DNA from: Ahaetulla prasina
Lineage: Eukaryota; Chordata; Lepidosauria; Squamata; Colubridae
NCBI RefSeq assembly: GCF_028640845.1
Contig: NC_080542.1
Coordinates: 66,105,064 to 66,169,063, forward strand
Length of the DNA: 64,000 nucleotides
Reading direction: 5' to 3'
A model generated the notes under the pieces. The model searched no databases. It was not told the origin of the DNA and saw nothing but the letters and a program-made list of their open reading frames with translations. Shown piece after piece: positions 1 through 10,906 of this stretch (position 1 is its first letter; each line of letters opens with the position of its first letter). A program made the position numbers and the translations under genes.

Positions 1-176
1 ACAATTTATTAGTGGAACGACTTGCCTCCAGAAGTTGTGGGTGCTCCAACAATGATGGTTTTTGAGAAGAGATTGGACAACCATTTGTCTGAAATTATAT
101 AGGATTTCCTGCTTGAGCAGGGGATTGGACTAGAAGACCTCAAAGTCCTTTACAACTGTATTATTCTATTATTCTG
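1..176 (+). mobile_element. CR1-clade LINE, 3' end fragment
   Basis: The window opens inside the last coding part of a CR1-type LINE. Translation gives a decayed form of the conserved C-terminal block (WN-x-LP-EVV-NAP, then a short helix ending DNHLSE), followed by the short 3' UTR with the phrase GGATTGGACTAGAAGACCTC and a TATTCTATTATTCT tail. Better preserved copies of the same block lie at 16060-16385, 60950-61205 and 63540-64000, which makes the assignment secure. The 5' part lies outside the window. It is a dead fragment. Confidence 0.88.
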
Positions 177-462
177 ATTCATTCATAATCATAGCACAAA
201 AAAAGGTTGTAAAATTGGATATACCACTTGCCTTTCAATGAAAATTTTGGGTCCAATTCTGGTCCTAAATTGAAGGCTACCTGTATATTTGTGGTTTGTA
301 ATATTCACTTTCTGTGAATTTGCCTTGCCTTAGTTTCTGAAGCTAATAAAGCACAATGGTAAACTGCTATTCATTTACTAGTAAAATAGTCATCATACTA
401 ATAGGGAAAGTGAATGTTTTGCAGAGGCATGTGGACACACATGTTTTTTCTCTTTCCAGAAA

Positions 463-497
463 AGGAAGGAAGGAAGGAAGGAAGGAAGGAAGGAAGG
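463..497 (+). repeat. (GGAA)n microsatellite
   Basis: About eight uninterrupted GGAA units. The small ORF that spans them (Lys/Gly/Arg/Glu repeats) is a by-product of the repeat. Confidence 0.9.
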
Positions 498-785
498 GTT
501 TCATAATAATATTAAACATCAAATTTCTGCCACATTTATCTGGATAAAAAGGTAGAGAGAGAGAGAAGGGGGGAATAGTAGACTTTTAAGAATATGGCAT
601 TCTAGAGAACTGCTTTTGATCTGGTTGTAGTGAACAATTCAAAAGACTGCTTAGCTTAAAGCAGGAGTTCTAAGATCTGTGTGGATCAGAATTATAGTCT
701 AACATCATTCTAAGAGCCAGTGAAACTCCACCAGGATATTTGAAACCATTGACTTTTCAGTATTCCTTCCCAAATCAACTTTAAA

Positions 786-809
786 CTGACCTGACCTGAC
801 CTGACCTGA
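786..809 (+). repeat. (CCTGA)n pentanucleotide repeat
   Basis: Nearly five perfect units of the five-base motif CTGAC/CCTGA in a row. Confidence 0.85.
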
Positions 810-2320
810 AGTCTAGGGGCTAAGTCAATAACATCAGGGCAGCTGTTCATACAAAAATTGCACACTTGCAATTTATTTGTCACAATATCACTGCTGCTGA
901 CCCAGGTTAGTTGGCGCAAGATACATTGCATCTCTGCAAAATTACTCTAAGGTAACTTTCAAAAGTAGATCCACTAGACAAATCTTTTGTAGATAAAGGG
1001 TTATTATCTGCCGTTGACATCTAAACTTGTTTGCTTACATAATTCAGTGCTGTAAATTTCTTCATATCTGGCAAATTCCATGGGCTTTATAAAATGCTTC
1101 TCTTCTATGATAAAGGGCTCTCGTTCTAGTCAATAAATTGGTGTGTGCTGGTGATTCATTGGAGACATATGCGAGGAGTAAAAAAAACCTTAATTTATGA
1201 GAAATTAAACTCAAATAATTGAAATACTGTAAGAGGTCTTTTGTTATCTACTACTTGGGATTCTTAGGATCTATTGTGTGCTTTATACTTTTTTAAAGTG
1301 GCAATGTGATAAACAGTCAATTTTATTGAAAAACAATACTTTCAAATCGTTGAATACTATGCTTTAAGAATGCCTTTTTAAAAAGTGAGATAATCTGTTA
1401 AATTCCAGAATGAGTTGCTGGCAAGGTAATAATATTAATATAGATATTATTTACATTCACAGTATATATTCACAACATTAAATTGTAAAAACAAGATGAG
1501 ATATACTTGACTATAGAAAAGAATTGCAATTTTTTTTTATTTCTGATATAAAGCACACTGTAAATGATACAATACAATGTATTTAGTACTGTGGTTTTGT
1601 ACTGGCTTCACAATACATACCAGCCTTTTCCTAATATCTTCCAGATGTGATCAGTTCCAATAATTCTTTTCCAGCAGTGAAAGGAACTTTCTGCTGGCTG
1701 ATAATTTTGAGAGTTGAATTTAACACATTTAAAGCATGAGAAGCTCAATCTAGACTCTAGGTATTTGTCACTCTATTGTTGGATTTCATGAAATACTTTC
1801 ATATATCTCACCAGATTTATACAACCCATTTGAGTAATCTTGCTTATTTTCTGGCCTCCAGCTGTTTGCCATGCATTTCCTTATATATAAAAAAAGACAT
1901 TTATGAATATTACCCAAACAGTACTTGTGTATAGGAATCCTAAAATATTGATCACTTTAATAGTGCACATCATATATGTAAGTAAAGGCTTCTGACTATT
2001 CTTTAGTTATTTTCAAACCAATACAGCAACCTGCGTGCATCCATATTCAAGGAAAATGTGGCATTCAAAATGGGAAACTTGATCTAGGTTGTTAGTTAAA
2101 AAGCAGTGAACCAAACATGATTTATGATTTAAATCTATCTATTCCAAATCATGTCTGTGTTCAGTGTTTAGTAAAAGTTGCAAGAAATTATATAATTTGG
2201 ATTATTTCCATATATATATATATATACGGAAATATATATGTTTTCTGAGGTTTTCACGGGTGTTTGTATGTAGGTCTTTGGTTATTCAGGTTTTCTCCCA
2301 CGTAAAATTGGAAGTGTCTT

Positions 2321-2358
2321 GGCGACGTTTCGACAAAGTCTCATTCGTCTTCTTCAGG
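2321..2358 (-). ncRNA. hammerhead-ribozyme-like motif in the PLE terminal region
   Basis: Read on the minus strand: CTGAAGA, one extra base, then GACGAA, a six-base loop TGAGAC, TTTGTC, then GAAA followed by CGTC. The first box fits the hammerhead core CUGANGA and GAAA is the second core box. GACGAA and TTTGTC form a six-pair stem II with one G-U pair. PLEs are known to carry hammerhead motifs in their terminal repeats, and this one sits downstream of the PLE frame on the same strand. Against activity, there is one extra base after CUGANGA, and I could not place stems I and III or the cleavage triplet with certainty. Confidence 0.55.
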
Positions 2359-2411
2359 CTTCAGCTTTGTGCTTCTGGGAGCAATGTGTGATTGCAGCTG
2401 TTTCTTCCTTT

Positions 2412-3678
2412 TTAACTGCTAGTGGGGGTTTGAACTGATTGGGTGGGAGCTTGGCTGTGCTCTGATTGGATGGAGTTTTTTGTGCTCTGATTGGATGGGG
2501 GTGTGTCCTGTTTGGGTAGGGGCTTGGTTGTGCTCAGATTAGTCTGAGTTGCAGGGGGATTTGTGCTGGTGAGCTGCATTGCTGTTGTTTGGCTTCGTGT
2601 TTGTGGTCGTGCTACATCTTCATAGTGGGTGTCAGTCTGCTGCATGTATGGATTGGAGGGGTTTGAAATGGCTAATGTTGCAGCTGCGGTCTGGTTTCTG
2701 GTCCTTGGTCGTGGTTCATGATCAGTGTGGGTTTGGGTCTGCTTTCTGGGTGGATGTGTGGTGGTGACATCCTGTGTGGACCTCGTGAGCGTGGGTCTGG
2801 TGTCATTCCTCGTGTTAGGGACTCGTTTGTCAATAAGGGAGGGTTTCCAAATGGCTGGTAGGCGGGAGGTATCATCTCGTTTGTTCATGCTGTGTGGGCG
2901 TTTTTCTATCTCGATGGCTTCTCTGATTATTCTGTTGTTAAAGTGTTCAGTTTTGGCGATAGTTCTGGTGTTTGTAAAGACAATACCTTGTCCTGTGGCT
3001 TTAAGGTGTTGGACCAGGGAAGAAGTTGGTTCCTCTTTTTTGACTGAGTTCTTGTGTTCTTCAATGCGTGCACTTATTCTTCTGTTGGTTTGGTTTGTAT
3101 GTGGTGGGGCAGGCGGTGCATGGGATTTCATATACTCCTTGATTTTCTAACTCAATTTTGTCTTTGGGGTTTCCTAGGATGGTGGATATCTTTCGGTTTG
3201 TGCAGAATGCTGTCTTGATGTTATGTTTGTGGAGGATCTTGCTGATTCTGTCTGTGGTGCCTTTTATATATGGGAGGAGGGCTGTGCCGTTTTCTTGCTC
3301 TCTGTCTTGGATTTTAGTGGGGGGTTCTTTTTGGATTAGTTTGGTAATCTTATTTCTCTGGAATCCATTGGATGTTAGTACGTTTGTGAGAGTGTGTAGT
3401 TCGGTTTTTAGGTGTTGTTCGTCAGCTAAGCGTTTTGTTCTACAGATGAGTGTCTTGGCTACGGAGTTGATCTGTGCTGGGTGATGGTGTGAGAGTGCGT
3501 GCAGATAGCGGTTTGGGTGTGTTTTCTTCTGGTAGATGGTGTGTCCTAGGGAGCCATTGGGTTTCCTGTAGACTAAGACATCTAGGAAGGGAAGTTGGTT
3601 GTTAACTTCTGTTTCCATGGTGAACTGTATTTTGGGGTGTAGGCTATTGAGGCGTGTGAGGAAGTTGTCAAGTGTAAG
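2412..3678 (-). pseudogene. PLE polyprotein fragment: RT C-terminus plus GIY-YIG endonuclease, frameshifted
   Basis: Two overlapping minus-strand frames make up this reading frame: the first runs to 3061 and the second from about 3107 to 2412. PLE proteins couple a reverse transcriptase to a GIY-YIG nuclease that nicks the target. The GIY half is readable as GVYEIPCTAC in the first frame. The second frame resumes as QTNRRISARIEEHKNS, which is the helix after the YIG half, with the Arg and Glu-His expected there. The change of frame falls exactly between them, so the YIG residues themselves are missing; a loss of about two bases would explain this. The C-terminal tail (2412-2700) is low-complexity, rich in Thr, Gln, Pro and Ser, with repeated RTRNQTAA-like segments. 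Not functional as it stands. Confidence 0.85.
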
Positions 3679-3679
3679 T

Positions 3680-4082
3680 ATATTCTTAAATAAGAATAGG
3701 TGTTAAATATGTTTATTCCTTTTTTATCACATATTGCAATTTGACTGTGAATAAATTAACTCAAGAAAGTATTAACCTTAAGAGCCAAACTATAAACTAA
3801 TATTTAACTGCTGTGAATAAAATAAGGTAGCTACTCAATCTTGTGTAACATACAACAGAGTTATGCAATGTAGATTACAGGGTCAGCTAATTTTCTTGAT
3901 TGCCTGCAAAGCATTAGAAAGAAATTCAGAGGAGAAATGGATGTATGATCAAATACATTTGACTTATATCTAAATTCAAATCACAATGTTAAAAGATACA
4001 TGAAAACTGTTCCATATAGTCCCTACCCATATACTATTGTATGCATACATATTTGCTTTAGTTTCTCTGGTGCATACAGGTC
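3680..4082. other. AT-rich DNA, nothing recognised
   Basis: About 400 bases between the PLE and a partial hAT-like fragment, with no coding or repeat signal that I can name. Confidence 0.5.
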
Positions 4083-4160
4083 AGGGATGAGTTCTACTTA
4101 CCTTTACTACTGGTTTGCAGCGGGATCATGGTGCATAAAACTTCTAAGTCAGGATTCCAC
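4083..4160 (+). mobile_element. partial copy of the hAT MITE that follows
   Basis: The segment containing GTTCTACTTACCTTTACTAC and a GGTTTGCAGCGGGATCATGG-like run closely repeats the first 70 or so bases of the MITE at 4261-4434. It has no matching right end, so it is a fragment. Confidence 0.6.
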
Positions 4161-4260
4161 TGTAATATAAAATAGTTTTTATAATGGAAAAATAACAATG
4201 AGTATTATGATTGATATTATTTGTGTTCTGGAGGATGTCCCAGAAGTTGACTGGCCCTGT

Positions 4261-4434
4261 CATAGGTGGGTTCTACTTACCTTTACTACCAGTTTGCAAT
4301 GGGAACACATGCACAGAAACTTCTGAGCATGCGCAGATCATCAATTATGACATCCGGGTGAGTGGGTGGAGCCTCTGGTCACTTTTACTACTGATTCGAT
4401 AAAACCGGACAGAACTGGGAGCAACCCACCACTG
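4261..4434 (+). mobile_element. hAT-type MITE, 174 bp, with 8-bp target duplication
   Basis: Starts CATAGGTGGGTTCTAC and ends with a run whose reverse complement is CAGTGGTGGGTTGCTCC, so the ends are imperfect terminal inverted repeats of the CAGNGGTGGG type. The flanks GGCCCTGT (4253-4260) and GGCCCTGA (4435-4442) match at 7 of 8 positions, the duplication length of the hAT superfamily. No coding capacity. Relatives are at 16806-17023 and 56646-56880. Confidence 0.82.
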
Positions 4435-4593
4435 GGCCCTGAGCATGCTTTTGGTTTCTGTCAAGTTTTCATGGAAGTGGGAAATATTTCAATTCCAATA
4501 GTTTGTCAAAGATGCATGTGACTTTGTGCCACCTGATAGTTCATTCTGCTTTTATTTTCCATTGCCTTGTATACCTCAATATTCTTCCTCTAC

Positions 4594-5040
4594 CTTTATT
4601 TATTTATTTATTTATTTATTTTTTCATATTTGTATACCGCCCTATCTCCCTAGGGACTCAGGGCGGTTCACAGGCAATTAAAAATACATATAAATACAAG
4701 TTAAAATAACAGTTAAAAAACTTATTCTATAGCCCATTATTAAAAATAATATAAAAAATAAAAACCCGTTTAAAACCAATAAATTTAAAATCTAATCCAG
4801 TCCCGCGCAGATGAATAAATATGTTTTGAGCTCGCGACGAAAGGTTCGGAGGTCCGGAAGTTGACGCAGTCCTGGAGGGAGTTCGTTCCAGAGGGTGGGA
4901 GCCGCCACAGAGAAGGCCCTTCCCCTGGGCGTCGCCAGACGACACTGCCTAGCTGACGGCACCCTGAGGAGTCCCTCTCTGTGAGAGCGCACGGGCCGGT
5001 GAGAGGTATTCGGTAGCAGTAGGCGGTCCCGTAACCTCCT
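4594..5040 (-). mobile_element. L2-clade LINE, 3' end
   Basis: On the minus strand the frame ends in the L2 C-terminal block: EGLLRVPSARQCRL, then RGRAFSVAAPTLWNELPPGL, then DLRTFRRELKTYLF. The 3' UTR follows with the self-complementary phrase ACCGCCCTATCTCCCTAGGG and a (TTTA)n run at the 3' end (4594-4622 on the plus strand). The frame is open across the last 60 or so codons, but the copy is strongly 5'-truncated, as is usual for L2. Four other L2 tails occur in the window. Confidence 0.88.
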
Positions 5041-5635
5041 TAGGTTATCAGTTTATTCATCTCCAATTTAAAAAAAAACCAGCCAAGAACATCCCATGGT
5101 AAGGCAGTGGAAATATGAACCATATCTTTGTACATTTTGTAAGCCAGTGGGTTTGAAAGGATGCAAAGGGTTGTAAAGAAATTAAAATAATTTACTGATG
5201 TGACCTGAAGCTTTGTTGGGAACATACAAACATATGTCAAAACAATTAAGCTTTCTTACCATTTTTGGTAACACCTATTAAAATTTCTGAAATCTTTATA
5301 ACTAACTGCAACTTCTGTTACAAATTGAAGAATGAGGATTTAAACATATCTATTTGTTTAAACAGACAAGATCACTGTTGTAAATTCACAAATAAAATAC
5401 GGTAAATTAAATTCTGAATATTAAAACTACAATATAAAATATAACAACATACAATGGAAACAAAATAATAGAAGTGTAATATTTATCAATAAAACAATTC
5501 ACACTAACCAAGTGTTCCATTACCAAAATAACAACCCAGCCTCCCACAAGAGTATATAAGAACATTATTCAGACAAGCAGAAATATGTCACAGCAAGCCA
5601 GAATACCAAAAAGAAAAAAAGAAAAAAGAAAAAAA
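5041..5635. other. AT-rich DNA, nothing recognised
   Basis: Low-complexity A-rich sequence leading into the degraded element at 5640. Upstream parts of that element may lie here but are too decayed to call. Confidence 0.45.
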
Positions 5636-5639
5636 GGGA

Positions 5640-6135
5640 AAAATACTGCCTTTACAACATTTTTCAACAAAAGGGATGTCACCAGAACTTTAACAAAAAG
5701 CATTTGATTATTCAACCCGCTACAGCACAAACAACGAACAACATTACCATACATCAAAAACATCTCAGAATCAACCAGTAATCACACAATATTGCCATAG
5801 AAACCAAATCAACAAAAGTCCTCCAAAGTATGTTATGTAAACCAAAAGACCCAGTTCTGAAGAAGAGAAAACAGGAATTATCTATAACATGTAGATAAGG
5901 ATTGTAACAGTCAATATGTAAAACATGCAGTTGGAAGACTAGCAGAGCGCATCCATGAATACCAACTTGTAGTCATAAAACACAATGCAAATTTATTAAT
6001 CTCATTACACACAGGCACACTCAACCATATTTTCCATTGGAAATTGTGACCAAGCTAAATCAAAACAAATTAGGAAATTTCTAGAAACTAGGCATTCAAA
6101 TAAACCAGATATCAATAGACACATACAGTAGAAAT
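5640..6135 (+). pseudogene. decayed Penelope-like element, linker and GIY-YIG domain
   Basis: No long ORF exists here, but the plus-strand translations, read across frames, line up with a PLE. A TLPYIKNISESTS block is the usual linker after RT. It is followed by a lysine-rich segment with the KPNQQK and KTQF remains, then GIIYNM with a Cys-like RDCN pair (GIY half). A degraded QYV (YIG half) comes next, then GRLAERIHEYQLVV (the conserved Arg and Glu/His helix), NHIFHW, and finally FLETRHSNKPDINRHI at 6083-6135. That order of blocks is characteristic of PLE C-termini. It differs from the element at 2240-3678 and so is a second family. Multiple stops and frameshifts show great age. The assignment is by motif order, not by an open frame. 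Confidence 0.62.
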
Positions 6136-6900
6136 AAACCAAATTTACAGATCATTGAAAAGAGATAATTAAAAAAGCTAAGAAAGAAACAAAAAAGACC
6201 AGAACACATCCTCTCCAGAGCCAATACCCAGATAAGCATGGATTAACACTAGGCAAACAATCAAGCAGAAAACAATAACTTAATCAAATAACTACCAAGG
6301 AGAAAAATCACATCCCACCAACACTGGGCAAACCAGTTTATTTAAATAAGCAGCAAACTCCACTTGCATTGATGATACTATACTATCTAGTCAGATAATA
6401 AGATGTTTTCAAGCAAACTATCAAATTCAGAGAACACCAAAGATTCCATAGTCCAGCTCTGAGCTACTTATATTCTGTTTTATTAGAATTATCATTATTT
6501 CTTCTCAAATCATTTTACCATTTCTATTCAACCATTTTACATGGTAAAAAGAAATATGTCGATCTGCTAATCTAAATATAGTCCGAACTGCTAAAGCCTC
6601 TGTCATCATTTTCCTTCTCCCAGCTTTTTAGTGACACTTTTAACACATCAAACAACAAGATCTGTCTATCCCAGATCCTTCCAAATCCACTCAACATCTG
6701 GATAACTATGTGACAAGCTATAATAATGGCATAATCATTGAATGCAGTTCTGCAGGTTTCCTGGAATTTGGGGAAGTTTTAGGATGTTATGATGAGTTGG
6801 TGATGTGATTTGGAGCAAAAATTCTTCAGTTGTGCTAGGGTCTGGAAGCCAGAGCAGCAATGATTGATGGTTGTGACATCTCTGAAAAGTAGCAACTTTG
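6136..6900. other. AT-rich DNA, nothing recognised
   Basis: A-rich sequence with no readable frame. It may include the 3' part of the preceding decayed element. Confidence 0.45.
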
Positions 6901-7372
6901 CAAATCAAGCACCTTCACACACGACCTGAGATTAACTCATAGAATCATCTGTTACAACGTCCTTCCTGTTGAAGACTATTTCAGCTTCAATCACAACAAT
7001 ACACGAGCACGCAATAGATTTAAACTTAATGTGAACCGCTCCAATCTTGATTGTTCAGTAACAGAGTCGTTAATGCCTGGAATGCACTACCAGACTCTGT
7101 GGTCTATTCCCGAAATCCCCAAAGCTTTAATCAAAAACTATCTACTATTGACCTCACCCCATTCCTAAGAGATCTGTAAGGGGCGTGCATAAGAGCACCA
7201 GCGTGCCTGCAGCGTTCCTGTCCTAATGTTCCCTTTGATTGTATCCAATTTCATATAGTTATTACATACTTATGATTATATATATGTTTATATATCATAT
7301 AGTTATTTCATGCTTATGCTTATATATAATGTTGTGACAAATAAATAAATTAATTAATTAAATTAAATTCTA
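6900..7372 (+). mobile_element. CR1-like LINE (second family), 3' end
   Basis: Matches, in plus orientation, the family seen in minus orientation at 12428-13010 and 47321-48237. The decayed translation shows LRLTHRIICYNVLPVEDYF, then RARNRFKLNVNRSN, then a WNALPDSVV block and a short C-terminus before a UTR with GGGGCGTGCATAAGAGCACC. The tail is an AAATAAATTAATTAATTAAA run. The C-terminal WN-LPDSVV block places it in the CR1/Jockey group of LINEs. The exact clade is uncertain. Confidence 0.8.
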
Positions 7373-7554
7373 GCATTTTGTCAAGTTCCATATTATTTTG
7401 TCTCACCTGATAGTTCACTCTGATTTTATTTTCCATTTTCTGGCATACTACTGTCATCTTCATGGCCTTCAACAGCATACCAGAAGAATTCTTTGGGTAT
7501 CAGAAAACTGCTACAATCTACACATGAAAAAATGTGAAGAGATAAAGACAATTT

Positions 7555-7975
7555 TAAATCTATCAAGGTACAACATTTACAACACAAATGATGGTCAATA
7601 TATCAATATAAATCATAAGGATTGCCAGCAACAAAGTTACAGTCATACAGTCATAAGTGGAAAGAGATTGGTGATGGGAACGATGAGAAGATTAATAGTA
7701 GTGCAGATTTAGTAAATAGTTTGACAGTGTTGAGGGAATTATTTGTTTAGCAGAGTGATGGCCTTCGGGAAAAAACTGTTCCTGTGTCTAGTTGTTCTGT
7801 GTGCAGTGCTCTATAGCGTCGTTTTGAGGGTAGGAGTTGAAACAGTTTATGTCCTGGATGTGAGGGATCTGTAAATATTTTCACGGCTCTCTTCTTGATT
7901 CATGCAGTATACAGGTCCTCAATGGAAGGCAGGTTGGTAGCAATTATTTTTTCTGCAGTTCTAATTTTCTTCCCC
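7555..7975 (-). mobile_element. LINE 3' end of the ATTCT-tailed family, minus strand
   Basis: This block is the reverse complement of the LINE 3' end at 55330-55616 (shared TGTTGCTGGCAATCCTTATG and flanking text). It also extends further into coding sequence. The minus-strand translation shows RTAEKIIATNLPSIEDLYC and TTRHRNSFFPKAITLLNK, the C-terminal block of a non-LTR retrotransposon of Rex1/L2-like type. The clade is my inference. It is interrupted by stops. Confidence 0.68.
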
Positions 7976-10722
7976 CTGAGTGAATTCCCCATTCCTGACT
8001 ACAGTTATTAAAAAAAGAGCTAAGAAGGAATAAGTAATTTCTAGCAAGTTTACAAACTGTTTACATACATTTGTTTGCCATTTAAATGAAATAGAGTAAA
8101 TTTAGTTAGGAGCAAAGTTTCCAGATTTAAAACTGAATCCAATTCCTTGGTCATTTTGAACCTACTATGTTCTTGTATAGTTGGGAACATAGTAACTTAT
8201 CTTTCCTGTTCAATTTGTACTAGATTCTCATGCAGTTACCTGGCTTTGGTGGTGAGGACATAGCAATAGAAGTCTTTTGTGTAATCTGGGATATTGCTAA
8301 AGCAACATCTGGCCACAAAGTGTTCCATGGTTCTGAAGTGAATTCATTGATGAACTGGAAAAAGAGAAGCAACACTAGGTCTCTTCTAGATTAAAATTGG
8401 ATCTGGAGAAAAAAATGTTATAAACATTTATTGACTCTAATGAATATGCATGTATTTTAGAGCAGGAATTTCAGTTTGGGGGACTGATAATCATTCTCAT
8501 GATTTTGAATATGTGTATCTTGGTTATTCTTACAAAATGGCAATATGTAACCATGGGGCGGTTACATATTATCACTAAATGCAGGCAAATGCAAATCATG
8601 TGTGCTTCAGAAGCCTGTTACCAGCCTCCTTTCTCATGTTACTCCAGCATCCTTGTAGCATCCCATTGTACCCTCACTTTTTTTCCTCTGATATGGGCTA
8701 CTTGTAAAATAAATATAAAATGGGCAAATTGGCCCAGACATATAATGGGGATTATGTTAAATGCTGGCAATCTGCTTACTAATTTATCAATTTATTTAAA
8801 ATGTATTATAAAAGTAAATAAATGCATTCACATACATTTATTTCTGTTGTTATCTAGACTTATAACACTTATTTTATATATTTGAGCCCTCCCTTTCTTA
8901 TCTTTGAATAGGAGAAGGCATAACAATTTGTACTTTCAAGAAGAAAATATAGCCTTCCACAACAGTATAAAAGTAAAGGTACATTCTGCTAACTACCTAC
9001 CTACCATTAGCTTCTTCCAGGTGTTAATTAAAAATGTGAAAAGATGCTGTCAAAATAAAGCAGTCTTCTGCTGATACACAAGTGACTGAATCTGAAGAGA
9101 CTTTGTACTGTCGATTCTTAATCCCATTTAAGAATGCATGTTTGGTAACTAAACCTATCAACTAATAATACAAAATATGAGTGGTACAATATAATTCTAC
9201 TGGTCTTACAATCATATTACACAATTCTATTACTAACTTCAGTACCAGCACACCTGTTTCTAGATTCAAATCAAAATGCTGGTGCTAACCAGTAAGGCTT
9301 GAGACCAGAGTAACTGAAGAAATATTTCTTTTTATATACCTCCACCCAAGTCCAACAATAAGAGGTCTGGCTCTGGATGTCCCTGCATGCTAAGGAATGG
9401 CAGCTAGACTTGGTATTGGAATATAACAATACAGGAGGTGGATGCATTCATTTGATTCCTACATCTGGATTTTTTTTGGAAATATGGGAACAAATAATAT
9501 TGTTGATAGCTATAATATTAACCATATGTTTCAAATGGAGTAATAAAAATTAAGCAACAAAATAAACAGAAAAATAAGTAGCAGTCTGCAAGTAATAGGC
9601 CTTTAATTTCCTTCTGGGAAGTTCTAAGCATGTGTATTCTGGCAAAGCAATATAAGTGAGTAAGCACTTCCAAAATACATGCAAAATATATTTTTGTATA
9701 CCAGGTTCTGAATAAAGTTAATGAATGATGTGCTTGATCATCGATTTTTTTGGAGTGACATGAAGGTGAGTTTAAGTTTAACAGCAAGTTAAATATTTTC
9801 TTTATTTTAATTTTAACTTTATTTATTCAGATTATCATTTGGCTTGCCACATAAAGAAAAAAGGCATAATAAATCATTAGTGGTCTGACACAATCCCATA
9901 TTAGGGTTAAAACCTGAACATTCAGCAAATTCATATGGAGGACTTTTTCTTGAACTTTACTATTTTAAAATGCAAGATGGATTTTTTTAAAAAAAATATT
10001 TCCACATGTGGGAATATTTAAACTGTGGGTTTAAAGCAATACTTTAGGGATAAAGATTTAATCGGTATTTTTCAGGTGATATTAATATCATGCAACCTCT
10101 AAAATGAAATTTCTCTTCACCCTCCCTTTCTTACAACTTGAAATGGCCTACTTCTTACTATGTATGTAAATTAGCCCTATGTCAACTTGTAAAGCACTTC
10201 CATGTCTGTTATCGAGTTATCGGAAACCTGACACCCTAAACGCAGAACATTTGATACAATAAGTTCTTATGAGGCTTCTACAGGATGTTCGGATCTCAGT
10301 TTGAAACATAATTTGAAATAAAACAAAGTCTGCCTTTTTAAATACCTATATTCCTGGTTTTCTGTTAGGCTCCTTTACTTGCCATGATACAGTGATATAT
10401 AGCCAGATATAAATCATTAGCAAATTCTAAACAGTGGCATTGCAGATAGCCTTACTTTGTTTAGATTTTTCTACTTTCCTTCTGTTTACATCATGAAACT
10501 ATACCATTATTCAAGGGAATTATGAATTTCAACTCTTCTTGCAACTTACTAAGAGGACAAAGAAGTTTCAAAATCAGAGTGTTATGTGAAGGTTTGATGT
10601 TTCTGTAAGCGCATAGAGAAAGAAGGAACAAATCATATTTGACAAGTAGTCCAAATTTTTGTATGTATAAAATAATTGTTTATAACTCAAATTTTCAATG
10701 GTAAGCTATAATATGCACCAGC
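7976..10722. other. 2.7 kb of AT-rich DNA, no gene or repeat recognised
   Basis: I see no coding pattern, tandem array or transposon end here. The longest ORF (8499-8885, 128 codons) has a composition expected of random AT-rich sequence, with no family motif. Confidence 0.5.
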
Positions 10723-10723
10723 A

Positions 10724-10906
10724 ATCCCCATTTTTTTTGTCTACTGATTGGCAGTGGCAGTGGTGATGGCGGCAGCAGGGAGGGGGGATGCTTTCATGCA
10801 TGCAATCTAATACCACACATGCACACACTAAGCTCTGTGCAGTCACCCAACTGCTTGCAAGGACCGGTTCTCAACTGGCTGTGGATCTGGGTGTTGGGAC
10901 CATACA
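10724..10906 (+). mobile_element. probable hAT-like MITE, decayed
   Basis: Starts near CAGCAATCCCCATTTTTTTT and ends near GTGTTGGGACCA, so CCCCA and TGGGA could be remnants of inverted ends. The interior (purine-rich GGTGGCAGTGG-like units, then GGTTCTCAACTGGCTGTGG) resembles a common squamate MITE. No clean target duplication was found, so the call is tentative. Confidence 0.4.

Larger units (their letters stand above)
177..2238. other. AT-rich DNA with two simple repeats, no gene seen
   Basis: No coding signal or recognised transposon is visible. The stretch holds a (GGAA)n run at 463-497 and a short (CCTGA)n run at 786-809. A (TA)n tract at about 2207-2226 abuts the Penelope-like element that follows. 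The small ORFs have no family features. Confidence 0.6.
2240..3678 (-). mobile_element. Penelope-like element (PLE), 5'-truncated
   Basis: A minus-strand retroelement reading from about 3678 down to about 2240. The upstream part encodes the end of a PLE reverse transcriptase, including the block NNQLPFLDVLVYRKPNGSLG and the HPNRYLHALSHHHPAQ segment. Next come a linker with LLPYIKGTTDRISKILHKHN, a GIY-YIG endonuclease domain, and a long Thr/Pro/Gln-rich C-terminal tail. Downstream of the frame is a terminal sequence holding a hammerhead-like motif. The catalytic RT box lies upstream of the retained part, so the copy is 5'-truncated, and it carries a frameshift. Its 3' boundary abuts an AT dinucleotide tract. 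PLE identity rests on the RT plus GIY-YIG combination, which is diagnostic for the family. Confidence 0.88.

Noticed and set aside
2579..3484. Plus-strand ORFs opposite the Penelope-like element
   Set aside because: They are shadows of the minus-strand PLE frame. The protein motifs are all on the minus strand.
8499..8885. 128-codon ORF as a possible gene
   Set aside because: AT-rich, with no motif, no signal of selection and no plausible splice context. Length alone is within chance for this composition.
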